Assembly (NCBI GenBank): GCA_902783305.1
Contig: CACZQU010000089.1
Span: 1 to 8,913, forward strand
DNA length: 8,913 bases
Origin: an uncultured Lachnospiraceae bacterium
Lineage (GTDB): Bacteria > Bacillota > Clostridia > Lachnospirales > Lachnospiraceae
Direction of reading: 5' to 3'
Shown here: positions 1 to 6,395 of the stretch, one piece after another
Layout of the letters: each line of letters starts with the position of its first letter
Numbering within the stretch: position 1 is the first letter of the stretch
The notes under the pieces: model-generated
Database searches by the model: none
Told to the model about the DNA's origin: nothing
The model's input: only the letters and a program-made list of their open reading frames with translations
Position numbers and translations under genes: made by a program

Positions 1-35
1 CGCCTTGCCTGGACGAATTTATCCTACGTCATCTG

Positions 36-92
36 TGCAGGTTATTTATTCACAGCTCCTAAACGAAATAAATGCCTGCATTTTATTCGTTT
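36..92. other. Two mutually exclusive hairpins in left intergenic region
   Basis: Positions 61-75 (AAACGAAATAAATGC) can pair with 78-92 (GCATTTTATTCGTTT), matching at 13 of 15 positions; the innermost bases cannot all pair because only 2 nt separate the arms. The same middle segment (67-80, AATAAAT-G-CCTGCA) can instead pair with 36-50 (TGCAGG-TT-ATTTATT), giving 13 base pairs around a 16-nt loop. The two folds exclude each other. On the minus strand this lies downstream of a promoter candidate and would sit in a leader heading off the left edge. Apart from this and the promoter, I see no gene in positions 1-205. The function is unknown; the pairing itself is read directly from the sequence. 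Confidence 0.5.
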
Positions 93-167
93 ACTTGCCC
101 GCCAGCTGTTTTTTCCGGAAGAAATCTGATGTCCATCTGCACGAATCAGCGGCACATTGTTTCTTTC

Positions 168-196
168 ATACTATCACTTTTCACTGTTTATTTCAA
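168..196 (-). promoter_or_regulatory. Candidate sigma-A promoter reading leftward
   Basis: On the minus strand, TTGAAA (196-191) and TAGTAT (173-168) are separated by exactly 17 nt, matching the housekeeping consensus at 5 of 6 and 4 of 6 positions. It follows directly after the terminator of the upstream operon, which is where a new transcription unit would start. The expected start is near 161, so about 160 nt of leader is visible before the window ends. No start codon with a useful reading frame is seen in that leader, so any gene lies outside the window. Confidence 0.4.
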
Positions 197-205
197 CGGC
201 AATTC

Positions 206-245
206 AAAAAGGCGAGGTTGTCTCTCCCTGAAACAATCCCGCCTT
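206..245 (-). terminator. Rho-independent terminator of the two-component operon
   Basis: Read on the minus strand, AAGGCG (245-240) pairs with the CGCCTT at the other end. The stem continues inward for about ten more pairs, with one A-C mismatch and two G-T wobbles, around an AGGGA-type loop. It is followed by TTTTT (210-206). It starts 25 nt after the stop codon of the secreted Ig-like/FN3 protein gene, so it most likely ends the response regulator-kinase-secreted protein transcript. Confidence 0.85.
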
Positions 246-269
246 CCCTGACGCATCTGCTTTTCCCTG

Positions 270-1334
270 TTATTTTACCACAGCCTGTTTTGCGGCGCTC
301 CACTCGCTGTACCAGTTGGAGCTCCCGACTTTTTTGAAGGAACGGATGCGGAAGCACATCTTTTTTCCGCTGTTTAATTTCTCAAACACAAAGGATTCCG
401 TCTTTCCTCCGTTAACCGCCGCTTTTTTTACCCCGGAGCCAAATGCCTGATCCGCGCACGCCTGGATCTGATAACCGTCCGCCTGGGTATCTGCTGTCCA
501 TCCCAGGGTGACACTGCCGGTATCTTTGCCCGAAGCCGATTTCAGTGTGGTTTTTTTCAACGTGATTTTGAATGTCGTCTCGCCGCTCAGGTCTTTGTAC
601 TCGCCCTTTCCTTTTACGGTGATCGTCGCTTTCCCTACATTTTTATTGTTTTTATATGTCACGGTAAAGAATTTCGAGGTCAGACTTTTTCCTCTATAGG
701 TCACCTTCACCGACGGAGTCCTTGCCTTCCCATTATATACGCAGGAAGAAACGCCGGCTTTTACCGTGAGCTTCCCTGTCTTTTTCCCGGCGGAGGAAGC
801 AGCAGAGCCGGTATTTCCTTTCGTCACTCTGAAGGTGACCTTCCTGGTTCCGGTATATATCCCTTTTCCGGTAACCGTACAGGTGGCTGTACCTACCTTG
901 GTATTTCCCGTGTATCTGACGGTATAATCCACATTCTTTTTCAGTCTGCTGCCGTTATAGGTAATCGTAAGAGACGGAGTAACCGCCTTACCGGTATATT
1001 TCTGATCCTTAACCGGATTGATTTTGCAGTCCTTCAGCGAACGGTTTCCGATCCCAAGCCAGGTCAGGATATCCCCTGCCGCTGAAGCACTGCCGTCATC
1101 CGGAAGGAAAGCGCCCAGATCCAGAGAACCCGGGTCCAGCTGTCCCAGTATATCTCCCAGGAATGAGCGGTCCCGGGATTCCTCCACAGGATCGGACTGA
1201 TCAGCCTCAGGCAGCTGTACAGCAGGAGCTTGTGCCGAAACAGCTCCGGCAGGATTCAGGATCATGCCGGTCCACAGCGCAATCAGGACAATCCCTGCCA
1301 TTCTTACTCTTCCGGTGAATATTCTACAGGTCAT
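270..1334 (-). CDS. Secreted protein with two Ig-like repeats and an FN3-like domain
   Basis: A 354-residue exported protein of unknown role. Residues 1-34 form a signal peptide: a basic start, a hydrophobic core at about 13-30, and an AVSA-type cleavage site before QAP. Residues 40-100 are acidic, Asp/Ser/Gly-rich and probably flexible. Two related repeats follow, at about 103-170 and 196-259. Each opens with Y(T/N)GKAxTPS and contains a tyrosine-rich strand, a VGxAT(C/I)TV(T/K)GKG turn and a final beta strand. This layout resembles the Ig-like repeats common in large surface proteins of Lachnospiraceae. Residues 262-352 look like fibronectin type III (LGWT, DGYQIQ, CFRIRSF, SEWS). No LPXTG or other wall anchor is visible, so the protein is either released or held by non-covalent contacts. 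I chose the ATG at 1334 because AGGAG lies 7 nt upstream; an in-frame ATG at 1340 is too close to that site, and upstream starts give no signal peptide. The start overlaps the kinase gene by 11 nt, which implies shared expression. Export and fold class are fairly sure; binding partner and function are unknown. Confidence 0.85.
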   Translation of the reverse strand: MTCRIFTGRVRMAGIVLIALWTGMILNPAGAVSAQAPAVQLPEADQSDPVEESRDRSFLGDILGQLDPGSLDLGAFLPDDGSASAAGDILTWLGIGNRSLKDCKINPVKDQKYTGKAVTPSLTITYNGSRLKKNVDYTVRYTGNTKVGTATCTVTGKGIYTGTRKVTFRVTKGNTGSAASSAGKKTGKLTVKAGVSSCVYNGKARTPSVKVTYRGKSLTSKFFTVTYKNNKNVGKATITVKGKGEYKDLSGETTFKITLKKTTLKSASGKDTGSVTLGWTADTQADGYQIQACADQAFGSGVKKAAVNGGKTESFVFEKLNSGKKMCFRIRSFKKVGSSNWYSEWSAAKQAVVK

Positions 1335-2730
1335 CTGCATACTCCTTTCCCTCCCGGGATCCATCCTCTGTCTCCTGTGCGGCAGGCAGAACCACCCGGA
1401 TTCTGGTTCCCAGGTCCATCCGGGACAGAACCTCAAAGTGTCCATGATGTCTGTCCACGATCCACTTGGAAATCGAAAGCCCCAGTCCGGTTCCCGGATA
1501 GCTTCTCACTTCGTCCGAACGGTAAAACCGTTCAAACATCCCTTTTACGTCCTTCTCCTGCATGCCGATTCCTGTGTCCTGCACCTGCAGATAGACCATT
1601 CCCTCCGGCGTGCGGCCGCTCTCCAGAAGGATTTCGGAGCCCTGCGGGGTATATTTGGCCGCGTTATCCACGAGGATTCTTACCGCCTGCTTCAGCAGCT
1701 GCATATCGCCATTGACACGCAGCTGAGCACCGCTCTCCCTGAACCGGTAAATATGATGCTCATCAATCAGCAGGGACTCCTCGTAAATCTCCCTCATCAG
1801 CCTGTCGGGTGACAGAATCGTCATGGACAGCCTGGTGCTTCCGCTGTCCCCGCGGGCGAGAAAGAGGAGCTGTTCCACCAGATGCTCCATTCCCGTCGTT
1901 TCATTCTTTATGGCCGCAATCGACTCCTCCAGGATTCTCTCATCTGTCTTTCCCCACCGGTCCAGCATATTGGCATACCCCTTGATTACCGCGATGGGAG
2001 TGCGCAGCTCATGGGAAGCGTCATTGACGAAACGGGCCTGCTGGCGGTAGGTATCTCTCATCCTTTTGAGAAGATTGTTCATCGCAGCTTCTACACCGGA
2101 CAGATCTGAATCTCCAAAGTTCAGCATTGTCTCCTCTCCCGGCGTAACATTCGCAATCGCGTCCTCGATGAGATGATACTTATCTTCAGAAAAGGAAAGC
2201 CTGCTGAGCTCATCTGCCCTGAGCGCAATCTCGTTGATCGGGGCGAGAATCCTGCGGATCTGTTCATGCTCCACAGACAGGCATACGATCCTGTACCCCA
2301 CCTGGCAGATCAGCACAACCACCAGTCCTCCCAGCAGATAACCGGCGGCCGGCCACAGTCCTCTGTGAAGAAGAATCTTTCCGTTCTGGTCAGTGATCAG
2401 ATAGGCAAGGCTCTTCAATCCATCCTTGCGCTCAAAGGAACGCTTTGCCGAGAAGGTCAGTGTTCCCAGTTCCCCGTATTCCAGCCCGATCAGCCATGCG
2501 GCAGCTATTGTGCAAAAGAAGAAAAGATCCGTAAGAAGCATGGAAGCAACCTTCTTTTTCAGCCAGTACAGATGCATTTTTTTGGTAATGGAAGACATAC
2601 GGATCTGGCTGTCCGGCTCGGGTTTCTCCCTGAAATGTTTTTTTCGGGCGGTATTTTTTTCGTAAGACGAATCGGTAAAGCCAGATTCCTTTCTGCGGGT
2701 TTTCCGGCTATTTTTCATTCTGGATAACAT
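1324..2730 (-). CDS. Membrane sensor histidine kinase (two-component system)
   Basis: A 468-residue kinase that should autophosphorylate and pass the phosphate to the response regulator encoded just upstream. Two membrane segments lie at about 63-82 and 126-147 and enclose only about 43 residues outside the cell, so the external sensor is very small. The linker at 150-230 is HAMP-like at best. The H-box FVNDASHELRTP places the phosphorylated histidine at 240. The N-box centres on N356 (VDNAAKY), the G1 box DTGIGM is at 385-390, the F-box FERFYRS at 399-405, and the G2 box GTGLGLS at 413-419, so the catalytic core is complete. The first 60 residues before the membrane are strongly basic and of no recognised domain. 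The start at 2730 overlaps the regulator gene by 23 nt and has only a G-rich, imperfect ribosome site. Internal ATGs at 2718, 2598 and 2577 lack a better one. The gene also overlaps the start of the secreted protein gene. The signal sensed is unknown. Confidence 0.95.
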   Translation of the reverse strand: MLSRMKNSRKTRRKESGFTDSSYEKNTARKKHFREKPEPDSQIRMSSITKKMHLYWLKKKVASMLLTDLFFFCTIAAAWLIGLEYGELGTLTFSAKRSFERKDGLKSLAYLITDQNGKILLHRGLWPAAGYLLGGLVVVLICQVGYRIVCLSVEHEQIRRILAPINEIALRADELSRLSFSEDKYHLIEDAIANVTPGEETMLNFGDSDLSGVEAAMNNLLKRMRDTYRQQARFVNDASHELRTPIAVIKGYANMLDRWGKTDERILEESIAAIKNETTGMEHLVEQLLFLARGDSGSTRLSMTILSPDRLMREIYEESLLIDEHHIYRFRESGAQLRVNGDMQLLKQAVRILVDNAAKYTPQGSEILLESGRTPEGMVYLQVQDTGIGMQEKDVKGMFERFYRSDEVRSYPGTGLGLSISKWIVDRHHGHFEVLSRMDLGTRIRVVLPAAQETEDGSREGKEYADDL

Positions 2731-3415
2731 ATCCCACCCCGCGTACAGTACGGATCATTTTGACTCCGAAGGCTTCATCGATCTTTGACCGCAGAAAGCG
2801 GATATAGACATCCACCACATTCGTCTCTCCGACATAATCATATCCGCATACCTTTTCCAGAAGGATATCTCTCGTGAGAACGACATTCTGGTTCTCCAGA
2901 AGTACGCGGAGCATGGTAAACTCCCGGTTTGTCAGCAAGACCTCCTGGCCGCCGTATCTGACGACCCGGCTCTGGGGATTCAGGGTCAGCGCTCCCCATG
3001 TCAGAACCCCCTCCTCCTGGTTGTGTCCGGCTGAGGGCTGCAGGCTTCCCTGGCCGTGAAGCTTCAGCGCAACCCTTATTCTCGCCAGAAGCTCCTCAAT
3101 GGCAAAGGGCTTCGTGATATAATCCACAGCACCTCCGTCCAGGCCTGCCACCTTGTCCATGACCGCATCCCGGGCTGTCAGCAGAATGCAGGGAACCGGC
3201 TTGTCCTTCTGCAGACGTCTGAGCACCTCAAGACCATTGAGTCCCGGAAGCATAATGTCCAGCAGGATCAGGTCAAAATCCTCCCGAAGTGCCATTTCCA
3301 GAGCTTCTCTTCCATTCCCGGATTTGGAAACCTCATATCCCTCATGCAGAAGCTCCAGCTCGACAAAACGGGCCAGCTTCTCCTCATCCTCCACGATCAG
3401 TATCCGTACACTCAT
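2708..3415 (-). CDS. OmpR/PhoB-family response regulator
   Basis: A 235-residue DNA-binding regulator paired with the kinase gene that follows it. The receiver domain spans about 2-115: the acidic pocket is E9/D10, the phosphorylated aspartate is D53 in LILLDIMLPG, T80 is in LLTARD, and K102 is in ITKPF. The alpha4-beta5 segment reads GGAVDY where most relatives have GADDY, a mild variation. After a linker rich in Q/S/G (about 118-135), the winged-helix trans_reg_C domain fills 140-232, with LTNREFTMLRVLLENQ, TNVVDVYIRFLRSKID and RTVRGVGYVI. The ATG at 3415 is preferred over the upstream frame extension because GAGGTGAT, an 8-base match to the anti-SD complement, lies 6 nt before it, and translation then begins directly at the receiver fold (MSVRILIVED). 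Likely targets are genes for cell-envelope or surface functions, judging from the coupled secreted protein, but no binding site could be assigned. Confidence 0.95.
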   Translation of the reverse strand: MSVRILIVEDEEKLARFVELELLHEGYEVSKSGNGREALEMALREDFDLILLDIMLPGLNGLEVLRRLQKDKPVPCILLTARDAVMDKVAGLDGGAVDYITKPFAIEELLARIRVALKLHGQGSLQPSAGHNQEEGVLTWGALTLNPQSRVVRYGGQEVLLTNREFTMLRVLLENQNVVLTRDILLEKVCGYDYVGETNVVDVYIRFLRSKIDEAFGVKMIRTVRGVGYVIQNEK

Positions 3416-3445
3416 GATGATATCACCTCTTCCCCAAACAGGCAA

Positions 3446-3470
3446 GCGCGGCGAAAACCATTCGCCGCGC
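3446..3470 (-). other. Perfect 10-bp GC-rich hairpin before the response regulator
   Basis: GCGCGGCGAA (3446-3455) and TTCGCCGCGC (3461-3470) form a perfect 10-bp stem around a 5-nt loop. On the minus strand it ends about 20 nt before the SD site of the response regulator gene. It is followed by TTGCCTGTTT, too weak a T-run for a typical terminator. It may modulate read-through from the DUF4342 gene, stabilise the downstream mRNA, or belong to a dispersed repeat; a near-identical GCGCGGGCGAATGG is found at 8857-8870. Confidence 0.6.
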
Positions 3471-3493
3471 ATCCTATGACCGGGTTACCATTC

Positions 3494-3537
3494 ACGGGCT
3501 GACCCTTCCCCGCGCGCGAGGGGAAGGGTTTTCCCGT
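3494..3537. terminator. Long GC-rich stem-loop downstream of the DUF4342 gene, possible terminator
   Basis: ACCCTTCCCC (3502-3511) and GGGGAAGGGT (3520-3529) pair perfectly around GCGCGCGA. The outer arms ACGGG (3494-3498) and CCCGT (3533-3537) extend the stem across a 3-by-3 internal loop. It begins 18 nt after the stop codon of the DUF4342 gene. On the minus strand there is no T-run after the stem, so termination there would be inefficient or not of the standard kind. On the plus strand TTTT follows the inner stem directly, but no plus-strand gene leads into it. The fold is certain; its role is a guess. Confidence 0.45.
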
Positions 3538-3554
3538 TAAACCGTAATGCCGGA

Positions 3555-4076
3555 TCATTTCCTGAACTCTTTTTTCACATCCTCCGCGATATCCCCGGCT
3601 TTCTCCATAAACTCGTTGGCTTTATCCATCTCATTCGTGCCAAAAAAGGAATACCTGAATCCAAAGAACAGACCGATAATCATCACAGGAATCACCAGCT
3701 TCCAGAAAAACAGAAGCAGAAGGAAAAAGACGACGCATGGCAGCACCACGATGGTCTGATCACCCTTCATCACCTGTATGGAATTCGTCCGGATCATCCG
3801 CCATGCCTTCCGGATAACCTTCCCCAGAGTCTGGCCAACCCTGGGTCCTGTCTGCTGTTGATAAACTTTGTCTTTCACTTTTACATAATCCTCCTGATCT
3901 TCATAGCTGGTGGAGTAAACACTTTTCTCCGGACGTCTGGTCTTACCCTGCCTCTCCAGAATCACAATCGCGTCCAGCAGGTCTCCGCCCGCTTCGTCAA
4001 GAGCCGTCTTTGCCTCTTCATAGGTCACATTCGCCCTTTCACGAAGCTTTTCCACTTTTTCGAGTTCTGTCATCAT
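3555..4076 (-). CDS. DUF4342 membrane protein with UBA-like N-terminal domain
   Basis: A 173-residue protein of a family common in Firmicutes but without an assigned function. Residues 4-43 form a three-helix UBA/EF-Ts-like fold (LRERANVTYEEAKTALDEAGGDLLDAIVILE), the hallmark of DUF4342 proteins. A polar linker at 45-78 is followed by a basic segment (about 85-105) and a long hydrophobic stretch at 109-141, which forms one or two membrane passes. The charged tail (148-173) is predicted to be helical. The N-terminal domain probably stays in the cytoplasm. The ATG at 4076 is preceded by AAAGGAGG with suitable spacing; a second ATG follows immediately at 4073 and could also serve. The gene lies upstream of, and in the same direction as, the two-component operon, and after the S41 peptidase terminator. 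UBA-like domains of this kind bind peptides or nascent chains in other contexts, but that is only an analogy here. Confidence 0.88.
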   Translation of the reverse strand: MMTELEKVEKLRERANVTYEEAKTALDEAGGDLLDAIVILERQGKTRRPEKSVYSTSYEDQEDYVKVKDKVYQQQTGPRVGQTLGKVIRKAWRMIRTNSIQVMKGDQTIVVLPCVVFFLLLLFFWKLVIPVMIIGLFFGFRYSFFGTNEMDKANEFMEKAGDIAEDVKKEFRK

Positions 4077-4222
4077 TTCCGTCCGCCTCCTTTGCAGGTT
4101 TTATTTTCCACGCCTTCTGATCCCGGAAAGGTTCCCCGCTTCCAGACCTGAAAAGCGGCCATTGTCCGGATTCCGGCTCCCGGAAAAGGTCGTTAACCTC
4201 AGCAACATTCATTACGGGACTT

Positions 4223-4251
4223 ATGATATCATGAAAAAGGAATGCTGTCCT
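4223..4251 (-). promoter_or_regulatory. Candidate promoter for the DUF4342 gene
   Basis: On the minus strand AGGACA (4251-4246) and TATCAT (4228-4223) are 17 nt apart, matching the sigma-A hexamers at 4 of 6 and 5 of 6 positions. The start would be near 4216, leaving a leader of about 140 nt before the ATG. The leader carries a TTCCGG-CTC-CCGGAA hairpin (4171-4185). The -10 hexamer lies inside the motif ATGATATCA (4223-4231), which recurs at two other gene fronts. No other gene is visible in the 219-nt gap 4077-4295. Confidence 0.4.
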
Positions 4252-4261
4252 TGAAAGAAGA

Positions 4262-4296
4262 TTAAAAAAACATTAAGAAAGAGGAAAGAATCCTCT
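4262..4296 (-). terminator. Weak terminator after the S41 peptidase gene
   Basis: On the minus strand the stop codon runs directly into AGAGGA-(TTCTT)-TCCTCT (4296-4280), a 6-bp stem. It is followed by a T-rich stretch that includes TTTTTT about ten nt after the stem. The stem is short and the T-run displaced, so termination may be partial. It closes the ftsE-ftsX-S41 peptidase unit. Confidence 0.5.
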
Positions 4297-5459
4297 CACC
4301 GGTCAAGGATTTCCAGAGCGGCTTTCACCTGATTGTCCATTTCCATGCCATTCTCCTCTTCAGCCCGGGAAAAAGGATCATATTCCACTTCCACATCCGG
4401 ACTGATCCCCGTTCCGTGGATGTTGTTCCCGCCTGGTGTATAATACCGGGCTGTCGTCAGCTTTACGGCGCTGCCGTCGGAGAGAACACGGATCGTCTGT
4501 ACAATTCCCTTCCCATAGGTTGTCGTCCCCACCAGGGTTCCGATCCCGTGATCCTGTACGGCTCCGGCAAATATCTCCGCCGCGCTGCCGGTATCCGAAT
4601 CTACCAGCACGACAAGAGGCAGATCAAGAGCGTTTTCTCCGTCACACCTGATCTCCTCACGTTCACCGTTTCTGTCTTCTGTGTAGACAATCAACCCTTC
4701 CGGCAGAATCTGTCGAAGCACTTCACAGGAGGCATCCATCAGGCCGCCGGGATTTCCTCTTACATCGATGATCAGCTTTTCGGCGCCTGCCTTGCGCACT
4801 TCATCCATCGCCTCAGCAAACTGCTCTGCGGTCACTCCCGTAAACTCCGTGATCGCGATATATCCCACATTTCCTTCCAGCATCCAGTGACAGACCGAGG
4901 GAAAAACCACCTCTGCAGGTTCCAGAGTAAAATCCAGGTAATCCTCACCTCTGAGAATCTGTAAAGTGATTTCCTCCTCCGCATGGATCAGATCGCTGAT
5001 CTCCCCAAGCTCCATCTCCGTCACGTCTTCCCCGTTCACGCTCAGGATCCAGTCCCCTGTCTTCAACCCCGCCCTCGAAGCCGCGCTGGAGTCGTACACA
5101 TCCGAGATCTCCGCGTATCCGTCGACATTGCGCATCAGGGTGATCCCGATTCCGACATAGCTTCCTTCCGTGGAGATATCCTCCTCCTGATAATCCTGTG
5201 CGGTATAATACCGGGAATACGGATCGCCGAGTCCGTACACCAGCCCTGTATACAGTCCCTCCGCCAGATCCTCCTCATTTTTTTCCTCAAGATAGTACTC
5301 GTCGATCATCTTCTCAATGTACCTGAGCTTTTCCACATGAAAGGAATCCTTAAGCACACCGGGGAGCTGCCCTGCCCGATAACCTGCCGCCATGGCAGCT
5401 GCCGCAAGCGCGGCAAAGGCAAATCCGCATACCGCTCCTTTCCAAAAATGCCTGTTCAT
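4296..5459 (-). CDS. Membrane-anchored S41 (C-terminal processing) peptidase
   Basis: A 387-residue serine protease of the CtpA/CtpB/Prc type, which cuts exported proteins outside the membrane using a Ser-Lys dyad. An Ala-rich signal-anchor (about 9-29) leads to an N-terminal helical cap (40-95). A PDZ domain follows at about 97-180, with GSYVGIGITL at its carboxylate-binding loop and GLKTGDWILSVNGEDV as its conserved core. The tail-specific protease core occupies 195-365, with IDVRGNPGG (231-239). S292 in TGSAAEI is the nucleophile and K317 in YGKGIVQ the general base. Their 25-residue separation and Q321 four residues on match the family pattern, so the enzyme should be active. The ATG at 5459 has GAGGG 8 nt upstream and follows the ftsX stop by 3 nt, which indicates tight co-expression. 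The substrate is unknown. The position after ftsEX suggests a role in trimming or activating division-related wall hydrolases, but this is an inference. No gene symbol is given because ctpA and ctpB cannot be distinguished here. Confidence 0.95.
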   Translation of the reverse strand: MNRHFWKGAVCGFAFAALAAAAMAAGYRAGQLPGVLKDSFHVEKLRYIEKMIDEYYLEEKNEEDLAEGLYTGLVYGLGDPYSRYYTAQDYQEEDISTEGSYVGIGITLMRNVDGYAEISDVYDSSAASRAGLKTGDWILSVNGEDVTEMELGEISDLIHAEEEITLQILRGEDYLDFTLEPAEVVFPSVCHWMLEGNVGYIAITEFTGVTAEQFAEAMDEVRKAGAEKLIIDVRGNPGGLMDASCEVLRQILPEGLIVYTEDRNGEREEIRCDGENALDLPLVVLVDSDTGSAAEIFAGAVQDHGIGTLVGTTTYGKGIVQTIRVLSDGSAVKLTTARYYTPGGNNIHGTGISPDVEVEYDPFSRAEEENGMEMDNQVKAALEILDR

Positions 5460-5462
5460 TTC

Positions 5463-6368
5463 TTATACCCTCAAGTGTTTCCGCGTGGTGAAAAAGCTTC
5501 CCAGAAGGCCTACCCCTACTCCGAGGCCAAGGCTGATCGGGAGCAATGTCTGGTACAGCTTCTCGATCGGGATAAAATTCACGGTTCCTTCAAGGACGCT
5601 GAAATGGGCAAGAATATAGGATACCGTCTCGCTGTACACAAAATACAAAGCTGCCATGGGGATGACGGCTCCCGCCAGACCCAGAAGGATTCCCTCCAGC
5701 ACAAAGGGAGCGCGGACAAAGAAATCCGTCGCGCCGATATACTTCATGATGCCGATCTCCTCGCTGCGCACGGTGATGCCTACAGAGATGGTATTGCTGA
5801 TCAGGAAAATGGCAATCAGCATCAAAATCGCGATAAGCACCATCGACACATAAGACATTGCCCGGTTGAAATTTCCCAGCGTGCTGGCAGCCTGCTCCGA
5901 TTCGTTGACCTCCCGGACATGCTCCAGCCCTTCAATATATCGGACCAGCACCTTTGTATATTCGATATCATTCAGATAAACACGGTAATTGGAGGAATTG
6001 ATCAGGGGGTTATCATCCTTGAAGCCCTCTGCCGCGTCCGAATCCCCGAAGTATGTTTTCTTCATTTTTTCCCAGGCATCCTGGGCGGATTCAAACTCGA
6101 TACTGGATACCTCCGGTCTGGCCGCAATCAGGTTTCCCACTTCCCTCATCTCATCCTCGGTGGTTCCTTCCTGGAAAAATACCGTCACGGGAACTTCCTT
6201 TTCGATCGTCCTCGTCAGATACGACACATTGTTGACAATCGCGTAGAATACCCCGAACAGAAAGATACAGGCTGCCATGGTCATGATGGATGCCAGGGAA
6301 AACATCAGGTTTCTGCGGATATTTACAAAACCGGATTTCAGAAGATACCAAAGTGTACCAGGTCTCAT
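5463..6368 (-). CDS. ftsX: Cell division ABC transporter-like permease FtsX
   Basis: A 301-residue membrane subunit of the FtsEX complex. In Gram-positive bacteria FtsEX does not move a known solute; it relays ATP hydrolysis to peptidoglycan hydrolases outside the cell. The layout is typical of the family: a short cytoplasmic start with the NIRRN motif (16-20), TM1 at about 24-46, an external domain of roughly 120 residues (47-170), then TM2 (171-195), TM3 (221-245) and TM4 (271-293). The cytoplasmic loop after TM2 has RSEEIGIMKYIGATDFFVRAPF (201-222), the conserved FtsX/MacB-type contact with the ATPase. The ATG at 6368 is preferred because AAAGGAG lies 8 nt upstream; a GTG at 6377 overlaps that site. 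The gene starts 27 nt after ftsE ends and stops 3 nt before the S41 peptidase gene. The external loop would contact the hydrolase, whose identity is not visible in this window. Confidence 0.95.
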   Translation of the reverse strand: MRPGTLWYLLKSGFVNIRRNLMFSLASIMTMAACIFLFGVFYAIVNNVSYLTRTIEKEVPVTVFFQEGTTEDEMREVGNLIAARPEVSSIEFESAQDAWEKMKKTYFGDSDAAEGFKDDNPLINSSNYRVYLNDIEYTKVLVRYIEGLEHVREVNESEQAASTLGNFNRAMSYVSMVLIAILMLIAIFLISNTISVGITVRSEEIGIMKYIGATDFFVRAPFVLEGILLGLAGAVIPMAALYFVYSETVSYILAHFSVLEGTVNFIPIEKLYQTLLPISLGLGVGVGLLGSFFTTRKHLRV

Positions 6369-6395
6369 ACCAACCACTCCTTTCCGGAAGCCATA

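Noticed and set aside
5..337. A 110-codon plus-strand frame at the left edge
   Set aside because: It crosses the minus-strand promoter candidate, terminator and the 3' end of the secreted protein gene; no SD site and no protein-like pattern.
1335..1445. Upstream extension of the secreted protein gene to an ATG at 1445
   Set aside because: It would add 37 residues inside the kinase reading frame and bury the signal peptide; the AGGAG before 1334 gives a better start.
3416..3472. Upstream extension of the response regulator to 3472
   Set aside because: It would translate through the 10-bp hairpin and put 19 residues before the receiver domain; the strong SD GAGGTGAT points to 3415.
4121..4190. 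Direct repeat TCCCGGAAA(A)GGT at 4121-4132 and 4178-4190
   Set aside because: Only 12-13 bases with an indel, in GC-rich leader sequence; too short to separate from chance.
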